This document shows positions 40,202-48,843 of a stretch of DNA of 64,000 nucleotides, piece after piece (within the stretch, counting starts at the first letter, position 1; each line of letters starts with the position of its first letter). The stretch is from Glycomyces sp. TRM65418 (GTDB lineage: Bacteria > Actinomycetota > Actinomycetes > Mycobacteriales > Micromonosporaceae): positions 992,001 through 1,056,000 of the forward strand of contig NZ_JAJFAX010000001.1 in assembly GCF_019710475.1 (NCBI RefSeq), given 5' to 3'. The position numbers and the translations under genes are program-made. The notes beneath the pieces are model-generated. The model searched no databases, had not been told where the DNA came from, and saw nothing but the letters and a program-made list of their open reading frames with translations.

Positions 40202-40255
40202 GTCGCATCGCTCGTCCGAAGCACTGCGCGCACTTCGACATCGAGCCGTCGTAAT

Positions 40256-40282
40256 GCCCGGCCGCGCACAGCGCGGCCGGGC
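40256..40282. terminator. 11-bp terminator between convergent genes
   Basis: GCCCGGCCGCG (40256-40266) pairs with CGCGGCCGGGC (40272-40282), loop CACAG, followed by TTCTGGTTT. It serves both the antitoxin relic and the convergent hydrolase gene. Confidence 0.75.
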
Positions 40283-40302
40283 TTCTGGTTTCCCGGTGCG
40301 GC

Positions 40303-41448
40303 TCAGGGGTTGTGGAACTCGACCTCGGGCCAGGCCTCGTCGGGGCCGTCGAGGATCGGGCGGTCGTCGCCTCGCAGGTGCTCGTCGACGAACGCGGTGA
40401 GGTAGGCGCGGGACAGGTCGTCGGCGCGGAAGCCGTCGAGTTCGAACTCGTTGAGTCCGGCCTGCTCGGCGAGCGGCCCGAGGTCGGTCATCGAGCTGTG
40501 GCCGGTGCCGTCCACGGTGATCCAGCGCTTCCAGCCGTCCAGGTGCTTCCACGCCTTGGTCCAGGTCTTGTCGGCGCCGGGCCGGCCGTGGTCTTCGGCG
40601 CCGATCATCATGAACGGCCGGTCGAACTTGTGCCGGTCGAGGGCGAAGAACGTGCCGTCCAGGTTGAAGCCGGCGTCGAAGCGGTCGTCGGCGGCCATGA
40701 CGCGATGGCTGCTCGCGCCGCCGATCGAGTGGCCGCCCACGGCGATGCGGTCCTCGTCGATGACGCCGCCGTCCTCCCACGCGGCGTCGTCGCCGGTGAG
40801 TTCGTCGAGCACGAACGAGAGGTCCTCGGCGCGGTTCGGCACCAGCGCGTCCGCGTCGAGGTCCTCGGTGCAGGTGAGGCATTCGGTGGTGCGCCCGTCG
40901 GGGAAGCTGATCGGGGCCTCGTAGGCGTGCCCGACGGCGGCGACGGCGTAGCCGTGGCTGGCGAGTTCTTCGGCGATGCCGGTGAGGGTCGCGCGCGGGA
41001 ACGAGAACCCGGGCGAGAGCATCACGAGCGGCAGGGTCCCGTCGTCGGCGAGCGGTTCGGCCCCGGTGATCGCGTTCGTCTCGACGGAGGCGATCAGGTC
41101 GCCGGGGACCTGCAGTTGGGCGCCGAAGAGCGCGCCCTCGTCGGCGGTCATGTACGGGGCGGTCGCGCCGTCGGTCTCGTCGGTCGGGTACCACATGGTG
41201 ACCATGAGTTCGCGGTCTCGTTCGGGGACCCACACGTCGGCGCGGGCCTCGTCCACGAGATGGAGCTGCGTGGTGCCGACGGCGTGCTCGCCGCCCGGTG
41301 CGGGGATCGCCAGCGCCGCCGCGGGTTCCGGCGCGTCCGCCGGTTCGGTGGCCTGGGCCGTGGCGCTGTGGAGGGTGAAGACGCCCGCGCTTGCGGCGAC
41401 GGCCGCGGCGGTCGCCCCGAGGAGGGCGGTTCGCATTGAGCGTTGCAA
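40303..41448 (-). CDS. secreted alpha/beta hydrolase (PAF-acetylhydrolase-like)
   Basis: A 381-residue exported serine hydrolase. The nucleophile Ser is in GGHSIGGASSH, the Asp is probably in NLDGTFF or DHGRPGADK, and the His is in GTGHSSM. The oxyanion segment LVMLSPGFSF resembles PAF-acetylhydrolase and polyester hydrolase proteins. The signal peptide is MRTALLGATAAAVAASAG... ending near TAQA. A TTG start at 41448 has AGGAAG 4-5 nt upstream; the ATG at 41436 would put it 16 nt away, so TTG is favoured. ECLTC may form a disulfide. The substrate is unknown. Confidence 0.86.
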   Translation of the reverse strand: MQRSMRTALLGATAAAVAASAGVFTLHSATAQATEPADAPEPAAALAIPAPGGEHAVGTTQLHLVDEARADVWVPERDRELMVTMWYPTDETDGATAPYMTADEGALFGAQLQVPGDLIASVETNAITGAEPLADDGTLPLVMLSPGFSFPRATLTGIAEELASHGYAVAAVGHAYEAPISFPDGRTTECLTCTEDLDADALVPNRAEDLSFVLDELTGDDAAWEDGGVIDEDRIAVGGHSIGGASSHRVMAADDRFDAGFNLDGTFFALDRHKFDRPFMMIGAEDHGRPGADKTWTKAWKHLDGWKRWITVDGTGHSSMTDLGPLAEQAGLNEFELDGFRADDLSRAYLTAFVDEHLRGDDRPILDGPDEAWPEVEFHNP

Positions 41449-41598
41449 GGTGCTTCCTAACGGTGGAGGGTCCGGTGCGGCCCGCTTCGGGGCCGCTCCT
41501 CCACCGTAGGTTCGCAGGGTCCTTGTCGCCCTGGGCAATTCGACCGGCGTGGGTCGGCCGTTCGACGGATCTTTCGGCCCGGTCGACCCTGACGGACG

Positions 41599-43683
41599 TT
41601 AAGGCCTCGCGGCGGGCGCGATCTTGACGGCGCAGACCTTGAACTCGGGCATGCGGCTGATCGGGTCGAGCACGTCCGAGACGGCGGCGTTGGCGTTGGC
41701 CGCGCCGGGGAAGTGGAACGGGCTGAAGACGGTGTCGGGCCGGATGTCGGCGGTGAGCCGCGCCGGTGCGGTGTAGGAGCCGCGCCGGGAGGTGATGCGG
41801 ACCCAGTCGCCTTCGCCGATGCCGTGGCGCACGGCGGTGTCGGGGTGGATCTGGAGGAACTGCTCGCTGTCGGGGGTGCCGCCGAGGGATTCGATGAGGC
41901 GGGTCTGCGCGCCGGACTGGTACTGGGTGAGGACGCGGCCCGTGGTGAGGTACAGCGGGTAGACGTTGTCGCGGCGTTCGGCGGGGTGTCGGTGGTCGAC
42001 GGCGACGAACTTGGCCTTGCCGTCCGGGGTGTTGAACGTGAAGTCGGCGAACATGCGCGGGGTGCCGTCGTGGTCGGGGCTCGGGACGGGCCACTGGAAG
42101 GTGCGTGCTTCAAGGCGCTCATAGGAGACGCCGGAGTAGTCGGCCTTGCCGCCGGCGGAGGCGCGGCCGAGTTCCTCGAAGATCGACGCGGGGTCGGTGG
42201 AGTAGGCGCCGGGGGCGTCGAGGCGGTCGGCCAGTTCCTTCATGATCCACAGGTCGGAGTGGACGCCGTCGGGGGCGTCTCGGAGGGACCGGCGGCGGAT
42301 GATGCGGCCTTCGAGGTCGGTCATGGTGCCGTCCTCTTCGGCCCATTGGGTGACGGGGAGGACCACTTCGGCGAGCTGGGCGGTCTCGGAGAGGACGAAG
42401 TCGAACGAGACGAGGCAGTCGAGGGCTTTGAGGCGGTCGGCGACGCGTGCGGCGCGGGGGGCCGAGACGATCGGGTTGGAGCCGAGCACGAAGAGCATCT
42501 TGACGTCGTCGCCGCATTTGCGGAGCAGTTCGACCGCGGAGACGCCGGCGCCGGGGAGGGTCTCGGGGGCGACGCCCCACACCTTCGCGACGTGTTCGCG
42601 GGCGGCCGGGTCGGTGATCGAGCGGTAGCCGGGGAGCTGGTCGGCCTTCTGGCCGTGCTCGCGGCCGCCTTGGCCGTTGCCTTGGCCGGTGATGCAGCCG
42701 TAGCCGGAGGAGGGCTTGCCGGGCAGGCCGAGGGCGAGCGCGAGGTTGATCCAGGCGGTGACGGTGTCGACGCCCTTGGCGTGCTGCTCGGAGCCGCGCG
42801 CGGTGAGGATGACGGTCTTCTTGGGTCTCGGCGATCCTTGCGGGTCGTCAATGGGCCCCGCCATGAGGCGGGCGGCCGCGTAGAGGTCCGGGACCGAGAC
42901 GCCGGTGATGCGCTCGACGAACGCGGGCCAGTAGCCGGCGGCGGTCTGGCGGACCTCGTCGAAGCCGGTGGTGTGGGCGTCGATGTAGTCGTGGTCGAGG
43001 TAGCCCTGCTCGATCGCGATGTGCAGGAGGCCGTTCGCGAGCGCGAGGTCGGTGCCGGGGGCCGGCTGGAGGTGGAGCTGGGCCTGCTCGGCGGTGGCGG
43101 TGCGCCGGGGGTCGACGACGATGAGCTCGGCGTTCGCGAGGAACCGCATGAGCGGCGGCATGGTCTCGGCGGGGTTGGCGCCAACGAGGACGACGACGTC
43201 GGCGTCTTTCAGGTCGTCCTTGGGGAAGGGCAGGCCGCGGTCGACGCCGAAGGAGCGGTTGAGCGCGCCTGCCGCGGAGGACATGCAGAAGCGGCCGTTG
43301 TAGTCGATGTGCTTGCTGCCGAGGGCGAGCCGGGTCCACTTGCCGAGCTGGTAGACCTTCTCGTTCGTGAGGCCGCCGCCGCCGAAGACGCCGACGGCGT
43401 CCTTGCCGTGCGCGGCCTGGACGGCGCGGATGCGGTCGGCGACGTGGTCGAGGGCGGTCTCCCAGGAGACGGGTTCGCCGTGGAGCAGCGGGGTGGTGAG
43501 CCGCTTCGGGTGGTCGAGGAGCTCGGGCGCGGTCCAGCCCTTCTTGCACATGCCGCCGCCGCGGGGCGAGGCGGTGACCGTGCCTTCGGTGTCCTCCTCC
43601 AGGCGCATGCCGCACTGCAGCGCGCAGTACGGGCAGTGGGTGTCGGCGGTGCGGACGACGGGGAGGGCGGTGCGAACGGTCAT
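41599..43683 (-). CDS. nasC: assimilatory nitrate reductase catalytic subunit (Mo-bis-MGD)
   Basis: A 694-residue molybdoenzyme. The N-terminal [4Fe-4S] site is CPYCALQCGM with CKKGW further on, then the Mo-MGD domains (NGRFCMSSAAGALNRSFGVDRG, GANPAETMPPLM and ARGSEQHAKG) and the C-terminal MGD-binding domain (LTTGRVLTQYQSG). The conserved MoCo-ligand Cys is in RFCMSS. It reduces nitrate to nitrite in the cytosol; electrons likely come from the FAD protein at 30491. Length fits the form without a C-terminal BFD domain. It is downstream of narK on the same strand, separated by 156 nt and a hairpin. Confidence 0.94.
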   Translation of the reverse strand: MTVRTALPVVRTADTHCPYCALQCGMRLEEDTEGTVTASPRGGGMCKKGWTAPELLDHPKRLTTPLLHGEPVSWETALDHVADRIRAVQAAHGKDAVGVFGGGGLTNEKVYQLGKWTRLALGSKHIDYNGRFCMSSAAGALNRSFGVDRGLPFPKDDLKDADVVVLVGANPAETMPPLMRFLANAELIVVDPRRTATAEQAQLHLQPAPGTDLALANGLLHIAIEQGYLDHDYIDAHTTGFDEVRQTAAGYWPAFVERITGVSVPDLYAAARLMAGPIDDPQGSPRPKKTVILTARGSEQHAKGVDTVTAWINLALALGLPGKPSSGYGCITGQGNGQGGREHGQKADQLPGYRSITDPAAREHVAKVWGVAPETLPGAGVSAVELLRKCGDDVKMLFVLGSNPIVSAPRAARVADRLKALDCLVSFDFVLSETAQLAEVVLPVTQWAEEDGTMTDLEGRIIRRRSLRDAPDGVHSDLWIMKELADRLDAPGAYSTDPASIFEELGRASAGGKADYSGVSYERLEARTFQWPVPSPDHDGTPRMFADFTFNTPDGKAKFVAVDHRHPAERRDNVYPLYLTTGRVLTQYQSGAQTRLIESLGGTPDSEQFLQIHPDTAVRHGIGEGDWVRITSRRGSYTAPARLTADIRPDTVFSPFHFPGAANANAAVSDVLDPISRMPEFKVCAVKIAPAARP

Positions 43684-43745
43684 GGGGCGAGTGTGCCCAG
43701 GGGTCGTTTCGGCGTCACGTGAGCCGTGTTTCCGGGATGCTAAGT

Positions 43746-43780
43746 GGCCCGCAATCGTCCTCGGGTGGCGATTGCGGGCC
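43746..43780 (-). terminator. 12-bp hairpin between narK and nasC
   Basis: GGCCCGCAATCG (43746-43757) pairs perfectly with CGATTGCGGGCC (43769-43780), loop 11 nt. It sits 60 nt after the narK stop and would attenuate read-through into nasC. Confidence 0.6.
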
Positions 43781-43839
43781 GGGCGTGCGACCGTGCGACG
43801 ACGATGTCCCAGTCGAGGGGCGCGGGGATCGGACCGGGG

Positions 43840-45243
43840 TCAGACCTTGGCGTAGGCGAGGCTCGGGGCGCGGTCGACGAAGACCTTGCGCTGGTAGAAC
43901 CACCAGTTCAGACCCAGGAAGACCGCGTAGCCGGCGAGGAAGACGTACATGGCGACGACGACCGAGCCGGTCTGCTCGTTGGAGATGCGGAAGCCCTGAT
44001 TGATGAGGAACCCGCCGAACGCGCCGATGGCGGAGATCCAGCCGAGCGCGGCGGCGGTGAGCTTCTTGGCCTGCACGACCTCGGCCTCGGTGGTCGGGCG
44101 TCCGGCGGAGGCGGCGGCCTCGGCCTGGAAGATCGCCGGGATGGACCGGTAGGTCGAGCCGTTGGCGATGCCGCTCATGAGGAACAGGACCATGAAGGAG
44201 GTGAAGAACAGCGCGAACGAGCCGGTGTCGATGCCGGCGATCGCGCCGAGGACGCCGCCGCCCATCACGATGAACGCGAGGCTGGTGATCGGGGCGCCGG
44301 CCCGCTTGTCGGCGAGCCAGCCGCCGACGGGGCGCGCGAGGGAGCCGACCAGCGGCCCGAGCGCGGCCAGCCACAGCGACTGGAAGGCGGGGAACTCGAT
44401 CTTGATGACCAGCGGGAACGCGAACGAGTAGCCGATGAACGACCCGAACGTGCCGATGTAGAGGACGCTCATGATCCAGGTGTGCCTGCGCGTCAGGGCG
44501 GGCAGCTGCTGGCGCAGGGGCGTGCGGGAGACGGCGAGGTTGTCCATCGCGCGCCAGGCCATGAACGCGGCGAAGACGGCCAGGCCCATCCACAGCAGCG
44601 GCACGTTGTGGAGGAAGAACGCCGAGCCGGACTCGGTGGTGCCCTGCGAGGCGCCGACGACGCCGAGGCCGATGACCAGGGGGCCGACGAACTGGACGAC
44701 CGAGACGCCGATGTTGCCGCCGGCGGCGTTCACGCCGAGGGCGGCGCCCCGGTAGCGCTCGGGGTAGAAGTAGGAGATGTTGGCCATCGAGGAGGCGAAG
44801 TTGCCGCCGCCGAACCCGGCGGCGACCCCCGCGACGACGAACAGCCAGTACGGCGTGCCCGGCGTCATCACGCAGTAGGTGAGCAGCGAGGTCGGGACGA
44901 CCAGGAGCGCCGCGGAGATGACGGTCCAGTTGCGGCCGCCGAAGAGGGCGACCGCCGCGGTGTAGGGGATGCGCAGGAACGCGCCGACGAGGTTCGGGAC
45001 GGCGGTGAGCCAGAACAGCTGGCTGGTGCTGAAGCCGAAGCCCGCGGCGGCGAGGTAGGGGGTGATGATGCTGAACATCGTCCAGACCGAGAAGCCCAGG
45101 TGCTCGGCGAGCACCGACCAGCCGAGGTTGCGTTTGGCGACCTTGCGGCCGGTCTCGCGCCAGAAGGTCTCGTCGTCGGGGCGCCAGTCGGTGATCCAGC
45201 CCTTCCGGGCGGGACTCTCGGGTTTCGTCAGTGTCGCGGTCAT
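43840..45243 (-). CDS. narK: nitrate/nitrite MFS transporter
   Basis: A 467-residue NarK/NasA transporter with 12 transmembrane helices. It has the NNP signature GGGNFASSMANISYFYPERYRGAALG and a second copy at SGIANGSTYRSIPAIF. It imports nitrate (and can export nitrite) for the nitrate reductase downstream. The N-terminus (WRPDDETFWRETGRKVAKRNL) is characteristic of the NarK2/NarU-like actinobacterial subgroup. It is the first gene of its transcript. Confidence 0.95.
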   Translation of the reverse strand: MTATLTKPESPARKGWITDWRPDDETFWRETGRKVAKRNLGWSVLAEHLGFSVWTMFSIITPYLAAAGFGFSTSQLFWLTAVPNLVGAFLRIPYTAAVALFGGRNWTVISAALLVVPTSLLTYCVMTPGTPYWLFVVAGVAAGFGGGNFASSMANISYFYPERYRGAALGVNAAGGNIGVSVVQFVGPLVIGLGVVGASQGTTESGSAFFLHNVPLLWMGLAVFAAFMAWRAMDNLAVSRTPLRQQLPALTRRHTWIMSVLYIGTFGSFIGYSFAFPLVIKIEFPAFQSLWLAALGPLVGSLARPVGGWLADKRAGAPITSLAFIVMGGGVLGAIAGIDTGSFALFFTSFMVLFLMSGIANGSTYRSIPAIFQAEAAASAGRPTTEAEVVQAKKLTAAALGWISAIGAFGGFLINQGFRISNEQTGSVVVAMYVFLAGYAVFLGLNWWFYQRKVFVDRAPSLAYAKV

Positions 45244-45565
45244 GGCGCAACCTTCCGCGAGCGGCGTTGCCTGGTTGTGCGGCGACTGTGCCGGAGCGAT
45301 GAAGTTCGGCGCACGGTCGTGTTACGGAGGGTGTGAACGATGCGCGGCCCGCGCGGCGGTGTCGGGCCTTTCGGCGTGATCGCGGCCGGGGCGCTCGGGC
45401 TGCCCGTTCTGCGGTCTGATGCCGGATTCGCCCGCTTGCACGTTCCGCGGCCGTGCGCGGCGCCGTCCCCGCGCCGGCGCCGATTCGCCGCCGCGCGCTT
45501 CGGAACGCGCGCACCGCGAGGCCGAGAACCCGATCACATCGGGCGATGGCATAGCGTTAGCCGGT
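45244..45565. other. 322-nt divergent intergenic region
   Basis: Promoters of narK (minus) and of the ABC exporter (plus) must lie here. GTTAC at 45320 and GTGAAC seven bases later resemble GlnR half-sites but the spacing is off by one. I see no gene. Confidence 0.45.
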
Positions 45566-46483
45566 ATGGACGCCGCCATCGAGGTCGCCGACCTCCGCAA
45601 GACCTACCGCGGCCGGAGGACCGGTGAGGTCCGCGCCGTCGACGGGGTGAGCTTCCGCGTCGAGCGCGGCGAGTTCTTCGGGATCCTCGGCCCCAACGGG
45701 GCCGGGAAGACCACCACCCTGGAGATCGTCGAAGGACTGCGCAAGCCCGACTCCGGGACCGTGCGCCTCCTCGGGCGGTCCCCGTGGCCCCACTCCCCCG
45801 AACTGACCGGCCGCCTCGGCGTGCAGCTCCAGGCGTCCTCGTTCTTCGAGTTCCTGACCGCGAAGGAGCAGATCGAGACGTTCGCGGAACTGTACGGGGC
45901 CGCGAAGGGCCGAGGCGACGAGATGCTCGACCTGGTCGGCCTCACCGAGCACGCCGACGTCCGCTGCGAGAAGCTCTCCGGCGGCCAGCAGCAGCGGCTG
46001 TCGTTGGCCTGCGCGCTCGTGGGCGACCCCGAACTGGTGTTCCTCGACGAGCCGACCGCGGCCCTCGACCCGCAGGCGCGGCGCAACCTCTGGGACCTCA
46101 TGCGCGCGATCAACGCCGAAGGCCGCACCGTGGTGCTGACCACGCACTACATGGAGGAGGCCGAGGCGCTCTGCGACCGGGTCGCCATCATGGACGCCGG
46201 GAAGATCAAGGCCGTCGACTCCCCCGCCGGATTCGTGCGGGCCCTCGACGCCCCGACCCGGGTGACCATCGCGGCCGGGCAGCTCAGCGAGGAGCGCGTC
46301 AAGGAGCTCGCGTCCGGTGAGTCCGTCACCGCGGGCGAGACCCAGGTCGTGTTCGAGACGCGCGACCCGCGGAAGCTCCTGACGGCCCTCGCCTCGGACG
46401 GGGCCCTGGAGGACCTGTCGGTGCGCACGGCGAACCTCGAAGACGTCTTCTTGCACGTGACCGGACGGGAGTGGCGGGAATGA
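45566..46483 (+). CDS. ABC-2 type exporter ATP-binding protein (DrrA-like)
   Basis: A 305-residue ABC ATPase. Walker A is GPNGAGKTTT, the signature is LSGGQQQRLSLACAL, Walker B is LVFLDEP, and the switch His is in TTHYMEEAEAL. Its C-terminal part (VTIAAGQLSEERVKELASGE...) is typical of DrrA-type exporters for drugs or lipids. ATG 45566 has no clear Shine-Dalgarno. Its stop overlaps the permease ATG as ATGA. Confidence 0.92.
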   Translation: MDAAIEVADLRKTYRGRRTGEVRAVDGVSFRVERGEFFGILGPNGAGKTTTLEIVEGLRKPDSGTVRLLGRSPWPHSPELTGRLGVQLQASSFFEFLTAKEQIETFAELYGAAKGRGDEMLDLVGLTEHADVRCEKLSGGQQQRLSLACALVGDPELVFLDEPTAALDPQARRNLWDLMRAINAEGRTVVLTTHYMEEAEALCDRVAIMDAGKIKAVDSPAGFVRALDAPTRVTIAAGQLSEERVKELASGESVTAGETQVVFETRDPRKLLTALASDGALEDLSVRTANLEDVFLHVTGREWRE

Positions 46484-47583
46484 GCCTCGATACGGCCGAA
46501 GCGCGCACCGGGCGGCCCCGGATCAGCGCGAGCCGGGCGTACCCGGCGCTGGTGCGGGCGCTCGGGCGCGGGTGGCTGCGCGACCGCAGCCAGGTGTTCT
46601 TCACGATCCTGCTGCCGCTGATGTTCATGGTGCTGCTGGCGAGCGTGTTCGGTTCCACCGCGAACACGGTTTCGCGCGTGATCGCGGTCGGCGACGTCGC
46701 GGTGCTCGACGAGGCGGATCCCGACACGTTCACCGTCACCGAGGCGGCCGGTCTCGACGAGGCGCTGGCGGTGATGCGCGCGGGCGACGCGGACGCCGCG
46801 GTCGTCCAGGACGGCGACACCGTGCGGATCTACCCGTCGTCGACGAACTCGACCTCGGGCGCGATCGCCGCGGGGAACCTGTCGGCGCTGGTCGACGACG
46901 TGAACGTGGAGGTCCTGGCGGAGGCCGCGCCGAGCGAGCCGGTGCTGACCACCGAGGTCGAGGAGGCCGAGGGCGGCGCGATGCGGCCGATCCAGTACCT
47001 GGCGCCGGGGATCCTGGCGTGGGGCATCGCGATCGCGGGCGTGTTCGGCGCGGCCGGCACGATGGTGGACTGGAAGCGGGACAAGCTCCTGCGGCGGCTG
47101 CGGCTGACGCCCGCGTCGGTGAAGACGTTCCTGGGCGCGAAGGTCTCGGTGAACCTCGCGGTCGCGGTCGTGCAGACCGCGGTGTTCCTCGCGGTGGCGG
47201 CCCTCGCCTTCGGGCTGGAGCTGTCGGCGTGGACGTGGTTCGCGGTGCCGCTGGTGGTGCTCGGGACGTTCGCATTCCTCGCGATCGGCGTGGTCATCGG
47301 CGGCATCGCCCAGACGAGCCCGGCCGCGGCCGGGTTGAGCAACCTCGTGACGATGCCGATGGCGTTCGTGTCCGGGGCGTTCTATCCGCTGGCGCTGTCG
47401 CCGGAGTGGGTGCAGTGGCTCTCGTACCTCTCGCCGATGCGGTACCTCAACGAGGCGCTGCAGGCGGTGGTGGTCTACGGCTCGCCGCCGTCGTCGGTGC
47501 TGCCGCAGGTGGGGATGCTGGCGGCCTTCGCCGTGGCGATCGGCCTGGTGTCGTGGAAGACCTTCAAGTTCGACGAGCTGTGA
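46480..47583 (+). CDS. ABC-2 type exporter permease (YhgE/DrrB-like)
   Basis: A 367-residue membrane protein. One transmembrane helix near residue 40 (FFTILLPLMFMVLLASVF) is followed by a ~120-residue outer domain (VLDEADPDTFTVTEAAGLDEAL...), then five helices including GILAWGIAIAGVFGAAGTMV, the LSYLSPMRYLNEALQAVVV motif and the last helix MLAAFAVAIGL. This is the ABC2_membrane family layout. Its partner is the ATPase that overlaps it by 4 nt. The substrate is unknown. Confidence 0.9.
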   Translation: MSLDTAEARTGRPRISASRAYPALVRALGRGWLRDRSQVFFTILLPLMFMVLLASVFGSTANTVSRVIAVGDVAVLDEADPDTFTVTEAAGLDEALAVMRAGDADAAVVQDGDTVRIYPSSTNSTSGAIAAGNLSALVDDVNVEVLAEAAPSEPVLTTEVEEAEGGAMRPIQYLAPGILAWGIAIAGVFGAAGTMVDWKRDKLLRRLRLTPASVKTFLGAKVSVNLAVAVVQTAVFLAVAALAFGLELSAWTWFAVPLVVLGTFAFLAIGVVIGGIAQTSPAAAGLSNLVTMPMAFVSGAFYPLALSPEWVQWLSYLSPMRYLNEALQAVVVYGSPPSSVLPQVGMLAAFAVAIGLVSWKTFKFDEL

Positions 47584-47625
47584 GCGTCGCACCCGCGCGC
47601 GCGTCTCGTCGCAAGCCGAACTGAC

Positions 47626-47742
47626 GCCGACTCGTACGACGCCCTCCACGTCGCGCTCGCTGAGCGACTCGGCCGTCCCCCGCTGACCGCGGAGGCCCGC
47701 ATCGAGCACCGCACGGTGCGCGAGTGCGACCATTCCCCCTGA
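47626..47742 (+). pseudogene. VapC/PIN-domain toxin, C-terminal fragment
   Basis: A 38-codon stretch ending at TGA 47740-47742 reads ADSYDALHVALAERLG then RPPLTAEARIEHRTVRECD. The Y-D-A-x-x-V-A-L-A-E and L-T-A-[DE]-A-R blocks are the C-terminal signature of VapC toxins (usually YDAAYVALAEALG...LLTADARLA). No start codon, N-terminal domain or first catalytic Asp is found upstream; this is a relic left behind the ABC permease gene. Its antitoxin gene is not adjacent. Confidence 0.75.
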
Positions 47743-47756
47743 CGGGGAATCCCCGC

Positions 47757-48608
47757 TCAGTCGGCCTTGAGGACCGCTTCGTAGACGTCGCGGCGGCTCA
47801 CACCGAAGCGGAGCGCCACCGTCTTCATCGCGATCTTGCGGTCGGTCCCGGTCGCCTCCAGGGCGGCGACCGCCGCGGCCATCGCCTCCGGGGTCGCCTC
47901 GCTCGCGGCGGGGCCCGTCCAGCCCGAGACCACCAGGGTGATCTCGCCGCGCGGCGGGTCGGCCTCCGCGCCCTCGGCCAGCGCGGCGAGGCCGCCGCGG
48001 CGGACCTCCTCGTGGGTCTTCGTCAGCTCCCGGCACAGCGCCGCGGGCCGGTCGTCGCCGAAGACGGCGGCCATGGCGCGCAAGGTGTCCGTGACGCGCC
48101 GCGGCGACTCGAAGAACACCATGGTGCGCTTCTCCTCGGCGAGCTCGGTGAACAGGCGCCGCCGCTCGCCGTCCTTGCGCGGGGCGAAGCCCTCGAAGCA
48201 GAACCGGTCGCACGGCATCCCCGAGAGCGCCAGCGCGGTCGTCACGGCGCTCGCGCCCGGCGCGCAGGTGATCGGGATGCCCGCGTCGACGGCGGCCTTG
48301 ACGAGGCGGAAGCCCGGGTCGGAGACGGAGGGCATCCCGCCGTCGGTGATGATCGCGACCCGCTTCCCGTCGTGCAGCCGTTCGAGGAGGGCGGTGGTCT
48401 TGCCCGCTTCGTTCGCTTCGAAATACGACGTGATCACCGCTCCTGGAACGACTTCCAGCTCGCTCAGGAGCCGCCGGAGCCGCCGGGTATCCTCTGCGGC
48501 GATGACGTCGGCGCGGGCCAGCTCGGTCCGGAGCCGAGGCGAGGCGTCCTCTGGATTTCCCAGCGGCGCACCGAGAAGCACCAAAACGCCGGTTGTTGAT
48601 GTCGACAC
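47757..48608 (-). CDS. rsmI: 16S rRNA (cytidine-1402-2'-O)-methyltransferase
   Basis: A 283-residue SAM-dependent methyltransferase of the tetrapyrrole-methylase fold that modifies the ribosomal decoding centre. Motifs are VLVLLGAPLGNPEDASPR, AAEDTRRLRRLL, the SAM loop IITDGGMPSVSDPG and CAPGASAVTTALALSGM. GTG 48608 was chosen from family length; no strong Shine-Dalgarno is seen, GGGGG being 12 nt upstream. The C-terminal helices (IAMKTVALRFGVSRRDVYEAVLK) are usual. Confidence 0.93.
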   Translation of the reverse strand: MSTSTTGVLVLLGAPLGNPEDASPRLRTELARADVIAAEDTRRLRRLLSELEVVPGAVITSYFEANEAGKTTALLERLHDGKRVAIITDGGMPSVSDPGFRLVKAAVDAGIPITCAPGASAVTTALALSGMPCDRFCFEGFAPRKDGERRRLFTELAEEKRTMVFFESPRRVTDTLRAMAAVFGDDRPAALCRELTKTHEEVRRGGLAALAEGAEADPPRGEITLVVSGWTGPAASEATPEAMAAAVAALEATGTDRKIAMKTVALRFGVSRRDVYEAVLKAD

Positions 48609-48843
48609 CAGGCCAGTATCCCCCACCGGCCTCGGCGGGGGACGGGCTCGGTGAGCGCGTCGCGACGGGCCGCACATGCAGGCTGTCGATCCATGCTGTC
48701 GGGTACCGGACATTGCCCTTACGCGTGAGCGAACGGTAACGGATACTTGAAGTGACATCACAGGAGACAAAACGCCAGCCGCCTCTCGGCGATGCTTGCG
48801 AGCCGTAAGTCCGTCGAGCCCTCTGGACCAAGTGGAGGCCGCC

